Shown here: positions 17,149 to 25,399 of the stretch, in pieces
Position numbering within the stretch: the first letter of the stretch is position 1
Layout of the letters: each line of letters starts with the position of its first letter
Assembly: GCA_045541455.1 (NCBI GenBank)
Contig: JAZQJA010000046.1
Coordinates: 1-64,000, forward strand
From: RGIG9041 sp045541455
GTDB taxonomy: Bacteria; Bacillota; Clostridia; Oscillospirales; QAKW01
Reading direction: 5' to 3'
Length of the DNA: 64,000 bases
The notes under the pieces: generated by a model
What the model was told of the DNA's origin: nothing
The model's database searches: none
What the model saw: only the letters and a program-made list of their open reading frames with translations
Made by a program: the position numbers and the translations under genes

Positions 17149-17778
17149 TTAGTTTTTTGCCAGTTGGGATTTTAGGTGATTGGAAAGTACGGCAAGTGAT
17201 GATGCCATATTTTCATTTTGTACCAAAACACCGTAAGGTACAGCAAGATGAACGGGAGCAAAATTCCAAATGCCCAGAATTCCGTTTTCTGTAAGTTTAT
17301 CACACACTGACTGCGCAACAGCAGCAGGCACCGTGATAACTGCCATTTTAACATTTAAATTTTGAATAACCTCACTCAGTTTATCTATAGTAAAAATTCT
17401 TTTACCGTCTATCTCGCTTTCTTGTAAATCAAAAGCTGCAACTATTTTAAGGCCATACTGTTCAAAGCCTCTATAACTCAACAATGCCCTGCCCAAGTTT
17501 CCCACACCAACCAAAATTGCATCGTTAACATTATTTTGACCGATACAATCATAAAGTCCGCTTATAAGGTCACTGACAAGAAAACCTTTTTTAGGTACAC
17601 CGCGGCTTTGACAAACAGCCGCCAAATCTTTTCTTACTTTAACCTCGTTAAGTTTCAACGCCTCAGCAATTGCTGACGAAGAAACATAACTGTCACTTGA
17701 CATTTGGCTTGAAAGGATATAATTGAGATAATACGGTAACCGCCTCAGTGTTTGAGTGGAAATACCTTGTATTTTCAT
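17149..17778 (-). CDS. rex: Redox-sensing transcriptional repressor Rex
   Basis: This 209-aa repressor senses the NADH/NAD+ ratio. It has an N-terminal winged helix (TLRRLPYYLNYI, then SSAIAEALKLNEVKVRKDLA) and a Rossmann domain with VGVGNLGRALLSY, followed by the KIVAAFD strand. I start it at the ATG at 17778 (MKIQGIST), with GAGGAAC upstream, rather than 21 codons earlier. It heads the rex-adhE-phosphotransferase operon, which implies autoregulation together with adhE. Confidence 0.96.
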   Translation of the reverse strand: MKIQGISTQTLRRLPYYLNYILSSQMSSDSYVSSSAIAEALKLNEVKVRKDLAAVCQSRGVPKKGFLVSDLISGLYDCIGQNNVNDAILVGVGNLGRALLSYRGFEQYGLKIVAAFDLQESEIDGKRIFTIDKLSEVIQNLNVKMAVITVPAAVAQSVCDKLTENGILGIWNFAPVHLAVPYGVLVQNENMASSLAVLSNHLKSQLAKN

Positions 17779-17812
17779 ATATCGTTCCTCTTTTATCGAT
17801 ATAATTTTATCT

Positions 17813-17821
17813 ATTATAGCA
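17813..17821 (-). promoter_or_regulatory. rex promoter, extended -10
   Basis: On the minus strand TGC-TATAAT ends 34 bases before the rex start codon. There is no good -35 box, because the region upstream is the MATE terminator hairpin. No clear TTGTTAA-type Rex palindrome was found here. Confidence 0.55.
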
Positions 17822-17831
17822 TGATGATATA

Positions 17832-17868
17832 AAAAAATCAACTATTACTTTAAAATAGTTGATTTTTT
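17832..17868 (-). terminator. MATE gene terminator
   Basis: AAAAAATCAACTATT pairs with AATAGTTGATTTTTT around a 7-base loop and ends in a T-run on the minus strand. It overlaps the last codons of the MATE gene. Confidence 0.8.
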
Positions 17869-19206
17869 ATTAAGTTCGCTCATTACAGTTAAATACATTG
17901 TAACAAAGCAAGCGACACCGCCTATAAAGTTTGACAACGGTTCCGCCCAAAAAACACCGTTTACCCCAAGTGAAAATAAATGCGGAAGCAGTAGTGTAAG
18001 CGGAACTACAATAAACACCTTGCGAAAAATTGAAAAGAATGTAGCTTTTGCCGATTTGCCGAGTGCCACAAAAACGCTTTGACCTGTAAACTGAAAGGAC
18101 ATAAAACAAAATCCAAAAAAATAAATATGCATAGCTGACGAACACATTTTAACAAGTTGGTCATTGTCGTTGAAAATACGTATAAAGAATTCGGGGAAAA
18201 CAGAAACAACAGCCCACATAAAGCAAGTATACACAACACATAGTAATGTAATAAATTTAATTGAATCTTTTACACGTTTATACTCACCCGCGCCGTAATT
18301 GTAACTCATAACGGGAGAAGCACCGTGTGTAAGGCCCATTATAGGCATTGTGACAATTTCACGAACAGAATTTATAACCGTCATTATACTGATGTAAATA
18401 TCACCATAGCCTTTTAAAACTGCATTACAAACCATTTGAACAAGGCTGTTTGAAAATGCCATAACAAAACCTGAAACACCAAGCGACATTATCTTTTTTA
18501 CACGGCTAAATTGTATTTTCATTGCAGAAAGCCGCAATTTTAAAACTGCCTTTTTACCTGTAAGAAATTTGACAACCCACAAAGCTGACACCGTTTGTGA
18601 AATCACAGTAGCAAAAGCTGCACCGGATACCCCCATATTTAATGCAAAAATAAAAAGAGGGTCAAGTAAAATATTAAGAACAGCACTGATTAAAATTGTA
18701 ATCATGCCCATATTGCCAAAGCCTTGCGCATTAATAAATGGGTTTAGCCCCAAAGTTATCATAACACTCAGCGTACCAACAAGGTAAATCAGCAAATATT
18801 TTGAAGCATACTGATACGTGACATCGCTTGCACCAAGCAGATATAAAAGCGGACGGTGAAAAATATAACCCAAAACAGTAAGTAAAACCCCTGTTATAAG
18901 AAGCATTGAAAAGGTATTTCCCATAATATACTCAGCTTCGTTTTTATCACCCTTGCCTTGAGCCATTGAACACAGCGGTGCACCGCCGTTACCAAATAAA
19001 AATGTAAACGCGGTAATAAGAGTGATTATTGGAAAACAGATTCCGACACCTGCAAACGCAATATCACCCACCCCTTCAATACGTCCGATATATATTCTGT
19101 CTACAATGTTATACAGCAAATTCAAAAACTGTCCTACAGTCATAGGCAGGGCGAGTTCTAAAATATTTCGGTAGATATTACCGTTTTTAAAGTTTGTTTT
19201 ATACAT
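17845..19206 (-). CDS. MATE family efflux transporter
   Basis: This 453-aa membrane protein has twelve predicted helices in two related halves. Typical N-terminal segments are ILELALPMTVGQFLNLLYNIVDRIYIGR and FPIITLITAFTFLFGNGGAPL. Family members export cationic drugs or metabolites by Na+ or H+ antiport; the substrate here is unknown. I start it at the ATG at 19206, where homology begins. No good ribosome binding site precedes it. It begins eleven bases after the stop of a truncated PHP-type peptide and is probably translated by coupling to it. Confidence 0.88.
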   Translation of the reverse strand: MYKTNFKNGNIYRNILELALPMTVGQFLNLLYNIVDRIYIGRIEGVGDIAFAGVGICFPIITLITAFTFLFGNGGAPLCSMAQGKGDKNEAEYIMGNTFSMLLITGVLLTVLGYIFHRPLLYLLGASDVTYQYASKYLLIYLVGTLSVMITLGLNPFINAQGFGNMGMITILISAVLNILLDPLFIFALNMGVSGAAFATVISQTVSALWVVKFLTGKKAVLKLRLSAMKIQFSRVKKIMSLGVSGFVMAFSNSLVQMVCNAVLKGYGDIYISIMTVINSVREIVTMPIMGLTHGASPVMSYNYGAGEYKRVKDSIKFITLLCVVYTCFMWAVVSVFPEFFIRIFNDNDQLVKMCSSAMHIYFFGFCFMSFQFTGQSVFVALGKSAKATFFSIFRKVFIVVPLTLLLPHLFSLGVNGVFWAEPLSNFIGGVACFVTMYLTVMSELNKKSTILK

Positions 19207-19216
19207 AATTAAAGTT

Positions 19217-19348
19217 TCACAAATACAGGCTGTCTTTTTTTGTAATAGCAATGCCGCGCAACCCTTTTTTAATGGCACTTAAGCACATTTCATCAATGGT
19301 GCTTCTGCCATCGTGTGAGTGAGTTGTATGAGTATGACTATCGTACAT
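19217..19348 (-). pseudogene. PHP-domain N-terminal remnant (histidinol-phosphatase type)
   Basis: This 43-aa frame begins MYDSHTHTTHSHDG after the strong site TTAGGAGAAG. It continues to RGIAIT, matching the N-terminus of PHP phosphoesterases with the HTHTTHSHDG metal-ligand motif. Where the next metal motif DH should follow it reads KKDSLYL and stops. An intact PHP protein of about 270 residues is lost, so this is a truncated gene. The promoter and ribosome binding site appear to have been taken over by the MATE gene, which starts eleven bases later. Confidence 0.75.
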
Positions 19349-19358
19349 AACTTCTCCT

Positions 19359-19396
19359 AATTCTAAAGCAGTGCAAAAACGCACTGCTTTAGAATT
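19359..19396 (-). other. Intergenic 16-bp stem-loop
   Basis: AATTCTAAAGCAGTGC pairs perfectly with the bases 19381-19396 around AAAAAC. It covers the stop codon of the upstream reductase gene and ends next to the AGGAG of the PHP remnant. It has no T-run on the minus strand, so it may be an attenuator or a processing or stability hairpin rather than a simple terminator. Confidence 0.6.
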
Positions 19397-21455
19397 AAAT
19401 TTTCATTGCAATATCCCACGCCTGCCAAATAACAGTACGTAAATTGCCAACCTTTGATGCATCGCCAACAATATGAATATGTTTGCCTTTTGGTGCTATA
19501 GGTGCAGGTTTATAACCAACAGATACAATAACGCTGTCACATGGAATTACAGAAGTTGCACCGTTTTTATCAGTTACTGTAACGCTGTTATTTGAAATTT
19601 CATTTGTGCGTGTTTCAAGAAAAGCAGGGACTTTATTAAGAGTAAAGAAATCACGCAGATAACTTGTATTTGCAAGGCAGATTTTATCACTCACAATAAG
19701 ATCATTTTTCATTTCAATGATTGTAGGGTGTTTACCCTGAAGATAGAGGTCATACGCTATTTCGCAACCTGTAAGTCCGCCGCCGATAACAACTACATTT
19801 TCACCGACTTCTTTATTGCCAAGCAAGTAATCAACTGCCGATATAGCGTGCTGTGCACCCTTAACTGATAGTTTATTTTCAACAGCACCGGTTGCAACAA
19901 TAACTTCGTCTGCATCAAGCGATTTTACATCGGTAACCGTTGTATTAAGCTTAATTTTAATAGGATATTTTGCGATTTCTCTGTTATACCATGCAATAAG
20001 TTCGCGGTCTTTTTCTTTAAATGACGGCGCAGCAGCTGCAACAAACACACCGCCGAGTTTATCACTTTTTTCGTAAAGAGTAACACTGTGTCCGCGCTTT
20101 GCAAGTACAATTGCCGCTTCCATACCGCCTATACCGCCGCCAATAACAGCGACTTTTTTAACTTTTTTAGCGGGAACTATTTTATATTTATTTGATTGCA
20201 TAACACGTGGGTCAAGTGCACAACGAGCAATATGGCTTGCATCATAAATACTTTGTGCATTAGCAACACCTTTGTAGTGAGCCATATTAAAACAAGCATT
20301 ATGGCAGCATATACACGGACGAATATCTTCAAGTCTGTCCTCAATAAGTTTTGTAACCCACTGTGAGTCTGCAAGAAATTGGCGTGCAACACCGACACCG
20401 TCGATAAGTCCGTCTGCAACAGCCTTTGCACCAACATCGGCTTCCATACGGCCTGCACAGACAACGGGAATGTCAACAAACTTTTTGATATGTGCAACAT
20501 CTTCAAGATTACAGTTTTGAGGCATATACATCGGCGGATGAGCCCAGTACCAAGAATCATAAGTACCGTTATCAGCATTAAGCATATCATAACCTGCATC
20601 TTGAAGATACTTTGCAGCCTTTTCACTTTCCTGCATATCTCTGCCGATTTCTGTATATTCCTCACCGGGAAGAGCACCAACACAAAAATCCTTTACCTTT
20701 GACTCAACGGAATAACGCAAAGAAACAGGGTAATCATTACCGCACGCAGATTTTATTGCCTTTACAATTGCGACAGGAAAACGATAGCGGTTTTCAAATG
20801 AACCGCCGTATTGGTCGGTACGTTTATTGGTATATTTAAGCGTAAACTGGTCAAGCAGATACCCCTCATGCACAGCGTGTACTTCAACACCGTCAACACC
20901 TGCTTCTTTACAAAGTTTTGCAGTTTTTGCAAACGCGTCGATAATCTCCTCAATCTCCTTTACGGTGATTGCACGGCATTTTACTTTATCTGACCAACGT
21001 GACGGAAGTTCACTTGGGCTTGCACTTTGATAAGGAATATTTATTATAGGTTTAATAATGTCGCGAATTACAGGTGCATTGTGAAGCATTACAAGCGGGG
21101 TGGGAATTGCCCACGAACGTCCCATACCTGCTGTTAATTGAATAAACAGTTTGGCACCGGTTTTATGTATCTCATCCATAAATTCTTTAAGTTCAACAAA
21201 CATTTTTTTGTTTTGATACAGCCATTGGTTCATAAATGTACTGCGTATTGGTGCAATACCGGGAATAATTAAGCCGACATTATTTTGCGCCTTTTCAATG
21301 AAAAATTTTGCCGCCTCTTTATCAAAATGATTTCCGGTATGTTCCATCCAACCAAACAAAGATGTACCGCCCATTGGACACAAAACAATTCTGTTTTTTA
21401 TTTCTACATTACCGATTTTCCATGGTGTAAACAGTGCTTCATATTTCGAATCCAT
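19395..21455 (-). CDS. Old-yellow-enzyme/2,4-dienoyl-CoA reductase-like NADH:flavin oxidoreductase
   Basis: This 686-aa protein is built like 2-enoate reductase, 2,4-dienoyl-CoA reductase and BaiCD/BaiH. An N-terminal FMN TIM barrel (ALFTPWKIGNVEIKNRIV, VDGVEVHAVHEGYLLDQF) is followed by a [4Fe-4S] site (CICCHNAC plus a Cys before ALDPRV). A C-terminal FAD/NAD domain follows, with two Rossmann motifs, VAVIGGGIGGMEAA and VVVIGGGLTGCEIA. It reduces activated double bonds with NADH; the substrate cannot be told. The start at 21455 has AGG upstream and matches the family N-terminus. Confidence 0.9.
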   Translation of the reverse strand: MDSKYEALFTPWKIGNVEIKNRIVLCPMGGTSLFGWMEHTGNHFDKEAAKFFIEKAQNNVGLIIPGIAPIRSTFMNQWLYQNKKMFVELKEFMDEIHKTGAKLFIQLTAGMGRSWAIPTPLVMLHNAPVIRDIIKPIINIPYQSASPSELPSRWSDKVKCRAITVKEIEEIIDAFAKTAKLCKEAGVDGVEVHAVHEGYLLDQFTLKYTNKRTDQYGGSFENRYRFPVAIVKAIKSACGNDYPVSLRYSVESKVKDFCVGALPGEEYTEIGRDMQESEKAAKYLQDAGYDMLNADNGTYDSWYWAHPPMYMPQNCNLEDVAHIKKFVDIPVVCAGRMEADVGAKAVADGLIDGVGVARQFLADSQWVTKLIEDRLEDIRPCICCHNACFNMAHYKGVANAQSIYDASHIARCALDPRVMQSNKYKIVPAKKVKKVAVIGGGIGGMEAAIVLAKRGHSVTLYEKSDKLGGVFVAAAAPSFKEKDRELIAWYNREIAKYPIKIKLNTTVTDVKSLDADEVIVATGAVENKLSVKGAQHAISAVDYLLGNKEVGENVVVIGGGLTGCEIAYDLYLQGKHPTIIEMKNDLIVSDKICLANTSYLRDFFTLNKVPAFLETRTNEISNNSVTVTDKNGATSVIPCDSVIVSVGYKPAPIAPKGKHIHIVGDASKVGNLRTVIWQAWDIAMKI

Positions 21456-21488
21456 AAACCTAATCCACGCTTTCTTTAATATAGATTT

Positions 21489-21517
21489 AGTATAATAAAA
21501 TATAAAGTTTATGTCAA
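21489..21517 (-). promoter_or_regulatory. Promoter of the flavin oxidoreductase
   Basis: On the minus strand TTGACA (21517-21512), a 17-base spacer and TATACT (21494-21489) lie about 34 bases before the start codon. Confidence 0.75.
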
Positions 21518-21529
21518 GAAACAATAACC

Positions 21530-21559
21530 TTGACAGTATATATTAAAAGGTGTTATATT
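21530..21559 (+). promoter_or_regulatory. Promoter of the SPFH gene
   Basis: TTGACA (21530-21535) is followed after 18 bases by TATATT (21554-21559), the latter preceded by TG. GGGAGG follows before the ATG at 21592. Confidence 0.7.
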
Positions 21560-21591
21560 TATTATAATAAAAATTCGGGAGGAAAATTTTT

Positions 21592-22548
21592 ATGCAAATT
21601 TTAATTATACTTGCAATTATACTTGTTGTTATAACGGTATTGTCCTGTGTAAGAATTGTACCGCAGGCAACCGAATATGTAATTGAGTTTTTGGGCAAAT
21701 ACAAAACCACTTGGGGTGCCGGAATTCATTTTATGATTCCTTACATTGAGCGCGTGGCAAAGCGCATTACTTTAAAAGAGCAAGTGCTTGATTCACCGCC
21801 TCAGCCTGTTATTACAAAAGATAATGTTACAATGCAAATTGACGCAGTTGTATTTTTTAGAATTTTTGATGCAAAACTTTATGCTTACGGTGCTGTAAAT
21901 CCTATTTCTGCACTTGAAAATTTAACCGCAACTACTTTACGTAACATCGTTGGTGAACTCGAACTTGACAATACTCTCACGTCGCGTGATACCATAAATG
22001 CAAAAATGACGGCTATTTTAGACGATGCAACTGACCAATGGGGTATTAAAGTAGGCAGGGTTGAACTTAAAAATATAATCCCACCCGCAGAAATTCAAAA
22101 CGCAATGGAAAAGCAGATGAAAGCAGAGCGTGACCGCCGCGAAACATTACTTCAGGCAGAAGGCCACAAAGCAGCAGCAATCACCCGTGCCGAAGGTGAC
22201 AAGCAAGCCATGATTTTGGCCGCAGAGGGCGAGCGCGATGCACGTATTGCACGGGCTGAAGGTGAAGCCAGGGCGATATTCCTTGCAAAAGAAGCCGAAG
22301 CAAAAGGCCTTGAAATGTTACGCAATGCCTGCCCTAACGAAGCAGTACTTGAACTTAAAAAGTACGAAGCACTTGTTAAAATGTCAGACGGAAAAGCTTC
22401 GAAAATAATTGTCCCTACTGATGCAGTAAATGCAGTTAAATCGAATGTTATATTTTCAGAAACAACCGGACTTGGTGATGTGACTGAGCCGGCACCCGAA
22501 CAGCCAGAGCCTGTAAAAAACGATCCGTGCTGTGAAAGATTTTTATAA
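21592..22548 (+). CDS. SPFH/stomatin-like membrane protein (QmcA type)
   Basis: This 318-aa protein has one N-terminal membrane segment (about residues 1-25) and an SPFH domain (TEYVIEFLGKYKTTWGAGIH, then LDSPPQPVITKDNV). A coiled coil rich in Ala/Glu repeats (RAEGDKQAMILAAEGERDAR) follows. The C-terminus ends in CCERFL. Such proteins form oligomeric scaffolds in membrane microdomains. No NfeD-type partner lies next to it, so it is a single-gene unit with its own promoter and terminator. Confidence 0.92.
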   Translation: MQILIILAIILVVITVLSCVRIVPQATEYVIEFLGKYKTTWGAGIHFMIPYIERVAKRITLKEQVLDSPPQPVITKDNVTMQIDAVVFFRIFDAKLYAYGAVNPISALENLTATTLRNIVGELELDNTLTSRDTINAKMTAILDDATDQWGIKVGRVELKNIIPPAEIQNAMEKQMKAERDRRETLLQAEGHKAAAITRAEGDKQAMILAAEGERDARIARAEGEARAIFLAKEAEAKGLEMLRNACPNEAVLELKKYEALVKMSDGKASKIIVPTDAVNAVKSNVIFSETTGLGDVTEPAPEQPEPVKNDPCCERFL

Positions 22549-22554
22549 AATTTA

Positions 22555-22597
22555 AAATAAGCTGTAAAAAACGATTGTTTTTTACAGCTTATTTTTT
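22555..22597. terminator. Bidirectional terminator
   Basis: AAATAAGCTGTAAAAAA pairs with TTTTTTACAGCTTATTT around CGATTG, with T-runs both ways. The inner stem TGTAAAAAA/TTTTTTACA and the loop CNATTG are the same as in the terminator at 8443. Confidence 0.9.
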
Positions 22598-23478
22598 TAT
22601 TCTTTTGTTCTGTTTTTAAGATCCAAAAATTCTTCTTTTGTAATACCGTTTCTCACATCGGCATCAAGCGGGGTAAGAAATGAACTTCCCAAACTTGAAG
22701 GATTTCCGCGAAGATGCGGATAGTTTGAAAGTTTACCGGTATGGTCAGTACCGCCTGACACATACATATTATGTTCCTTAGCAAATTTATAAGCTTCTTT
22801 TGAATCAAATTCATTAATATCAGGATGGTCATACTCAACACAGTTAAGACCGTAACTGAAAAGTTCAGGCAAGCACTGTGTTTGATTGTGAGGGTGAGCA
22901 AGGCTTGCAATACCGCCTGCATCACGAATTATTTTTATAAATTCTTTTGCAGAATACGCACGATTTGTTTTTTTATACTCTACCTTTTTTGTATTAAACG
23001 ATCTTACAAAACGCCAATAATCTTTTTGTTCCCAATCTGTAAGTTTTACAAGTGTTGCAAAAACCTGTTCATTACAAATCCAGCACCTCTCTGGAGAGTT
23101 ATCAAGCACATCTTGCCAAGTTATCCCCTCAAAAGCACCTTCTGCAATACACGCTTTAAACCGTGCCTCTGTAAGAGCCATTGCAGAATCTTCCTCGTTT
23201 TTTAGATATTCTGCCATAGCAGGTGCAGTAGGGTCAAAATGATATGCCACGATATGAAAATTATGACCGTCTGCTTTTCCGTTTCCTTCCAAACCTAATA
23301 TATAATCAATTCCAACCTGTTTGGCTGCAGCCTCAAAACTTTTCCAGCCCGACACAGTGTGATGGTCAGTTATTGAAAGAGCCCCAAAACCTAGTTCTTT
23401 TGCCTTAGCACAAAGTTCATACGGTGTAAGCACACCGTCAGAATGAACTGTATGAAGATGCATATTTGCATATTTCAT
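22597..23478 (-). CDS. PHP domain-containing phosphoesterase
   Basis: This 293-aa protein of the polymerase-and-histidinol-phosphatase superfamily begins MKYANMHLHTVHSDGVL, which includes the HxHxxxSDG metal site. LSITDHHTVSG and later ASLAHPHNQ and SGGTDHTGK supply further metal ligands. It resembles YciV/TrpH-type 5'-3' exonucleases and 3',5'-nucleotide phosphatases, but the substrate is unknown. I prefer the ATG at 23478, eight bases after AGAGAGG, over the one at 23484, which is only two bases away. It lies 27 bases after the M42 peptidase gene and is probably co-transcribed. Confidence 0.85.
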   Translation of the reverse strand: MKYANMHLHTVHSDGVLTPYELCAKAKELGFGALSITDHHTVSGWKSFEAAAKQVGIDYILGLEGNGKADGHNFHIVAYHFDPTAPAMAEYLKNEEDSAMALTEARFKACIAEGAFEGITWQDVLDNSPERCWICNEQVFATLVKLTDWEQKDYWRFVRSFNTKKVEYKKTNRAYSAKEFIKIIRDAGGIASLAHPHNQTQCLPELFSYGLNCVEYDHPDINEFDSKEAYKFAKEHNMYVSGGTDHTGKLSNYPHLRGNPSSLGSSFLTPLDADVRNGITKEEFLDLKNRTKE

Positions 23479-23505
23479 AGACATTACCTCTCTAATTTTA
23501 TTTTT

Positions 23506-24546
23506 TTATATATCAAGTACATAAGCCAATAATAGATTTGTCGTGTTTTCAAGACCTATAATATGAGTCCGTTCCCTTCCGTGACTGCTATATACAGCCA
23601 TTCCAAATGCTGCACTTTTTAAATTATTGCCAGCCCTTAGTGAAGCACTGGAATCGGTTCCGTAACGATGGAACACATCAACACAATAGTCACACCCTGC
23701 TTTTTTAGCATACTCAACAATACGGTTTGTAAGTGCATAGTCATAAGGTGCCGTATTATCTTTTGCACATATACTAACTGAGTATTCATTTCCGTCAAGG
23801 TCTGGCCCAATAAGCCCGATATCCACCGCAACATACTCCAAAACACCTTTAGGAACATAAGTTCCTCCCAAACCTATTTCCTCATAATACGGAAATGCAA
23901 TGATTGTTTTATATTTCGGTTTAAGATTGTTTGAAGTAAGATATTTAAGCATAGTAAAGCAGCAAGCAATCGCTGCCTTATCATCGATATACCGCGATTT
24001 AAGGTAGCCGTTTTGTGTAAATTGGCAGTGCGGCTCGACCGAAATGAAATCACCGTTTTGAATACCCAAAGCCGTTACATCCTGTTTGCTTTTTACATTC
24101 GCATCTAAAATCACGCGCATTGTTTCTTCATTTCGTTCAAGAGTATGGCCATCGTCAAAAACATGCGGTGAATGGGATTTACAAATAATCATACCTGTAT
24201 ATTCCCTTCCGTCACGTGTATACACGGTAACGGTTTCACCCTCAACACTGGGCATACACATACCGCCGAGTTTTTTTATGCGAAGCATACCGTTATTTTC
24301 AATGCTTCTGACAATTAACCCAACTGTATCAGCATGAGCACCAATTAAAACAGTTTTTTCGTCACTTTCGCCCTCTAAAGTTATGTATGCTGTATTTTTG
24401 TTATCAAACGTAACGTCTAATCCAAGTTGTTGTGCAATTTGTTTCAAAACAGGATTGAGTTTTATATAGTATCCAACCGGACTTGGAACCGACACTATTT
24501 TTTCAAAACAGCTTAGTAAATATTGCCTGTCAATTTCAAATTTCAT
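23506..24546 (-). CDS. M42 family metallopeptidase (glutamyl aminopeptidase type)
   Basis: This 346-aa dinuclear metal aminopeptidase shows VLIGAHADTVGLIV (first metal His and Asp), YIDDKAAIACCFTML, the catalytic pair in FPYYEEIGLGGTYVPKG, and RYGTDSSASLRAG with AVYSSHGRERTHI near the C-terminus. Members are large tetrahedral cytoplasmic complexes that trim peptides. I start it at the ATG at 24546 with GGGG upstream. It is the first gene of a two-gene unit with the PHP protein. Confidence 0.93.
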   Translation of the reverse strand: MKFEIDRQYLLSCFEKIVSVPSPVGYYIKLNPVLKQIAQQLGLDVTFDNKNTAYITLEGESDEKTVLIGAHADTVGLIVRSIENNGMLRIKKLGGMCMPSVEGETVTVYTRDGREYTGMIICKSHSPHVFDDGHTLERNEETMRVILDANVKSKQDVTALGIQNGDFISVEPHCQFTQNGYLKSRYIDDKAAIACCFTMLKYLTSNNLKPKYKTIIAFPYYEEIGLGGTYVPKGVLEYVAVDIGLIGPDLDGNEYSVSICAKDNTAPYDYALTNRIVEYAKKAGCDYCVDVFHRYGTDSSASLRAGNNLKSAAFGMAVYSSHGRERTHIIGLENTTNLLLAYVLDI

Positions 24547-24671
24547 TTTATACCCCAAATTTAATATATTTTCATTTTCAGTATAGCATTATGAAATTAA
24601 AATTTCAAGGTAATACATTTTAATTAGATTATATGGATAGAAAAGAAAAACTACATTTTTTCTTTTCTAAA

Positions 24672-24747
24672 TCGCTTCGGGTTCAAATCCCTTTGTTTTT
24701 ACTTAATATAAAAAGACAACCAACCCTTTTGGGTCAGTTGTCTTTTT
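24672..24747 (+). repeat. 76-bp direct repeat, copy 1
   Basis: This unit recurs at 24913-24988 with one mismatch. It contains a tRNA T-arm-like segment (GGGTTCAAATCCC, plus orientation), an AT spacer and a hairpin whose outer stem is AAAAAGACAAC/GTTGTCTTTTT and inner stem ACCC/GGGT. The hairpin looks like a terminator. Confidence 0.85.
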
Positions 24748-24773
24748 TTTTGGCGGAGAAAGAGGGATTTGAA
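24748..24773 (-). repeat. tRNA-Ser 3'-end copy, possible attachment-site remnant
   Basis: These 26 bases are identical to 25946-25971, the last 22 bases of the tRNA-Ser gene including CCA plus four flanking bases. They are in the same orientation, and identity stops sharply on the inner side. Together with the intact tRNA gene 1.2 kb away they form the layout left by integration into a tRNA 3' end. Confidence 0.75.
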
Positions 24774-24912
24774 GTTGTTTTACAACCCCGTTTGCACCTT
24801 TCAAAAAAATCTTCGGGCTTCGCTCCTCCTCGATTTTTTTGGGTGCTGCACCCGCTATCCGCCTCGCTTTATCGTCCACAGGACGCGCTCGCCGTCGCGA
24901 CCCGCGACTCCG
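24774..24912. other. GC-rich non-coding spacer between the 76-bp repeats
   Basis: This stretch is much richer in G+C than its surroundings, especially 24820-24915, and contains palindromes such as TCGTCCACAGGACG. Short frames cross it on both strands, but none has a ribosome binding site or recognisable product. I read it as a non-coding repeat or recombination remnant. Confidence 0.5.
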
Positions 24913-24988
24913 TCGCTTCGGGTTCAAACCCCTTTGTTTTTACTTAATATAAAAAGACAACCAACCCTTTTGGGTCAGTTGTCTTTTT
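24913..24988 (+). repeat. 76-bp direct repeat, copy 2
   Basis: This is the second copy of the unit at 24672, 241 bases downstream, differing at one base in the T-arm-like part. Its hairpin may serve as terminator on the plus strand and, in the other direction, for the ASCH gene. Confidence 0.85.
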
Positions 24989-25048
24989 ATTTGAAAGGGT
25001 TGTACAAATTCGATGACCTTAAATTTTTTGACCTATGTGTTTGAACTC

Positions 25049-25399
25049 CTACATATTCATCAGTTCAACTTCTATACCTAATACTCCGTATTTGTTCTGT
25101 TCGGTAATAGAATAATACTTTTCCATATCTTTTGGAGATGCAATATGTAATTGCTCTGACGAATATCCGCATTTGTTTAGCGGAAGAGATTTGTATAATT
25201 CAGTAAAGTTTGCAAAATTGTGAATTTTAATTATTTTAACACGTAGTGTTTCGTTTGGATTTGAGGCATTTGAAAACTCTATAATATTACCAATATTGAT
25301 TGCTTGACGTTTTTTGTCATTTAACCTTAATTCAATAGTTTTTTCACCACGCGCCATTTGATGAAAAGCATTGGGGTTTAGCTTCATATAATGTATCAT
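25049..25399 (-). CDS. ASCH domain protein
   Basis: This 116-aa protein begins MIHYMKLNPNAFHQMARGEKTIELRLNDKKRQAI, where KTIELRL is the conserved strand of ASCH domains (PUA-like fold). An IGNIIEF strand follows, as in other small ASCH proteins. Known members bind RNA or hydrolyse N4-acylcytidines; which applies here is unknown. Its ATG overlaps the upstream stop (ATGA), so it is coupled to the four-helix-bundle gene. Both lie inside the tRNA-Ser-flanked segment. Confidence 0.8.
   Translation of the reverse strand: MIHYMKLNPNAFHQMARGEKTIELRLNDKKRQAINIGNIIEFSNASNPNETLRVKIIKIHNFANFTELYKSLPLNKCGYSSEQLHIASPKDMEKYYSITEQNKYGVLGIEVELMNM

Noticed and set aside
24633..25044. Frames of 74 to 104 aa on both strands across the 76-bp repeats
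   Set aside because: They run through hairpins, tRNA fragments and a GC-rich repeat, have no ribosome binding sites and show no protein-like composition.
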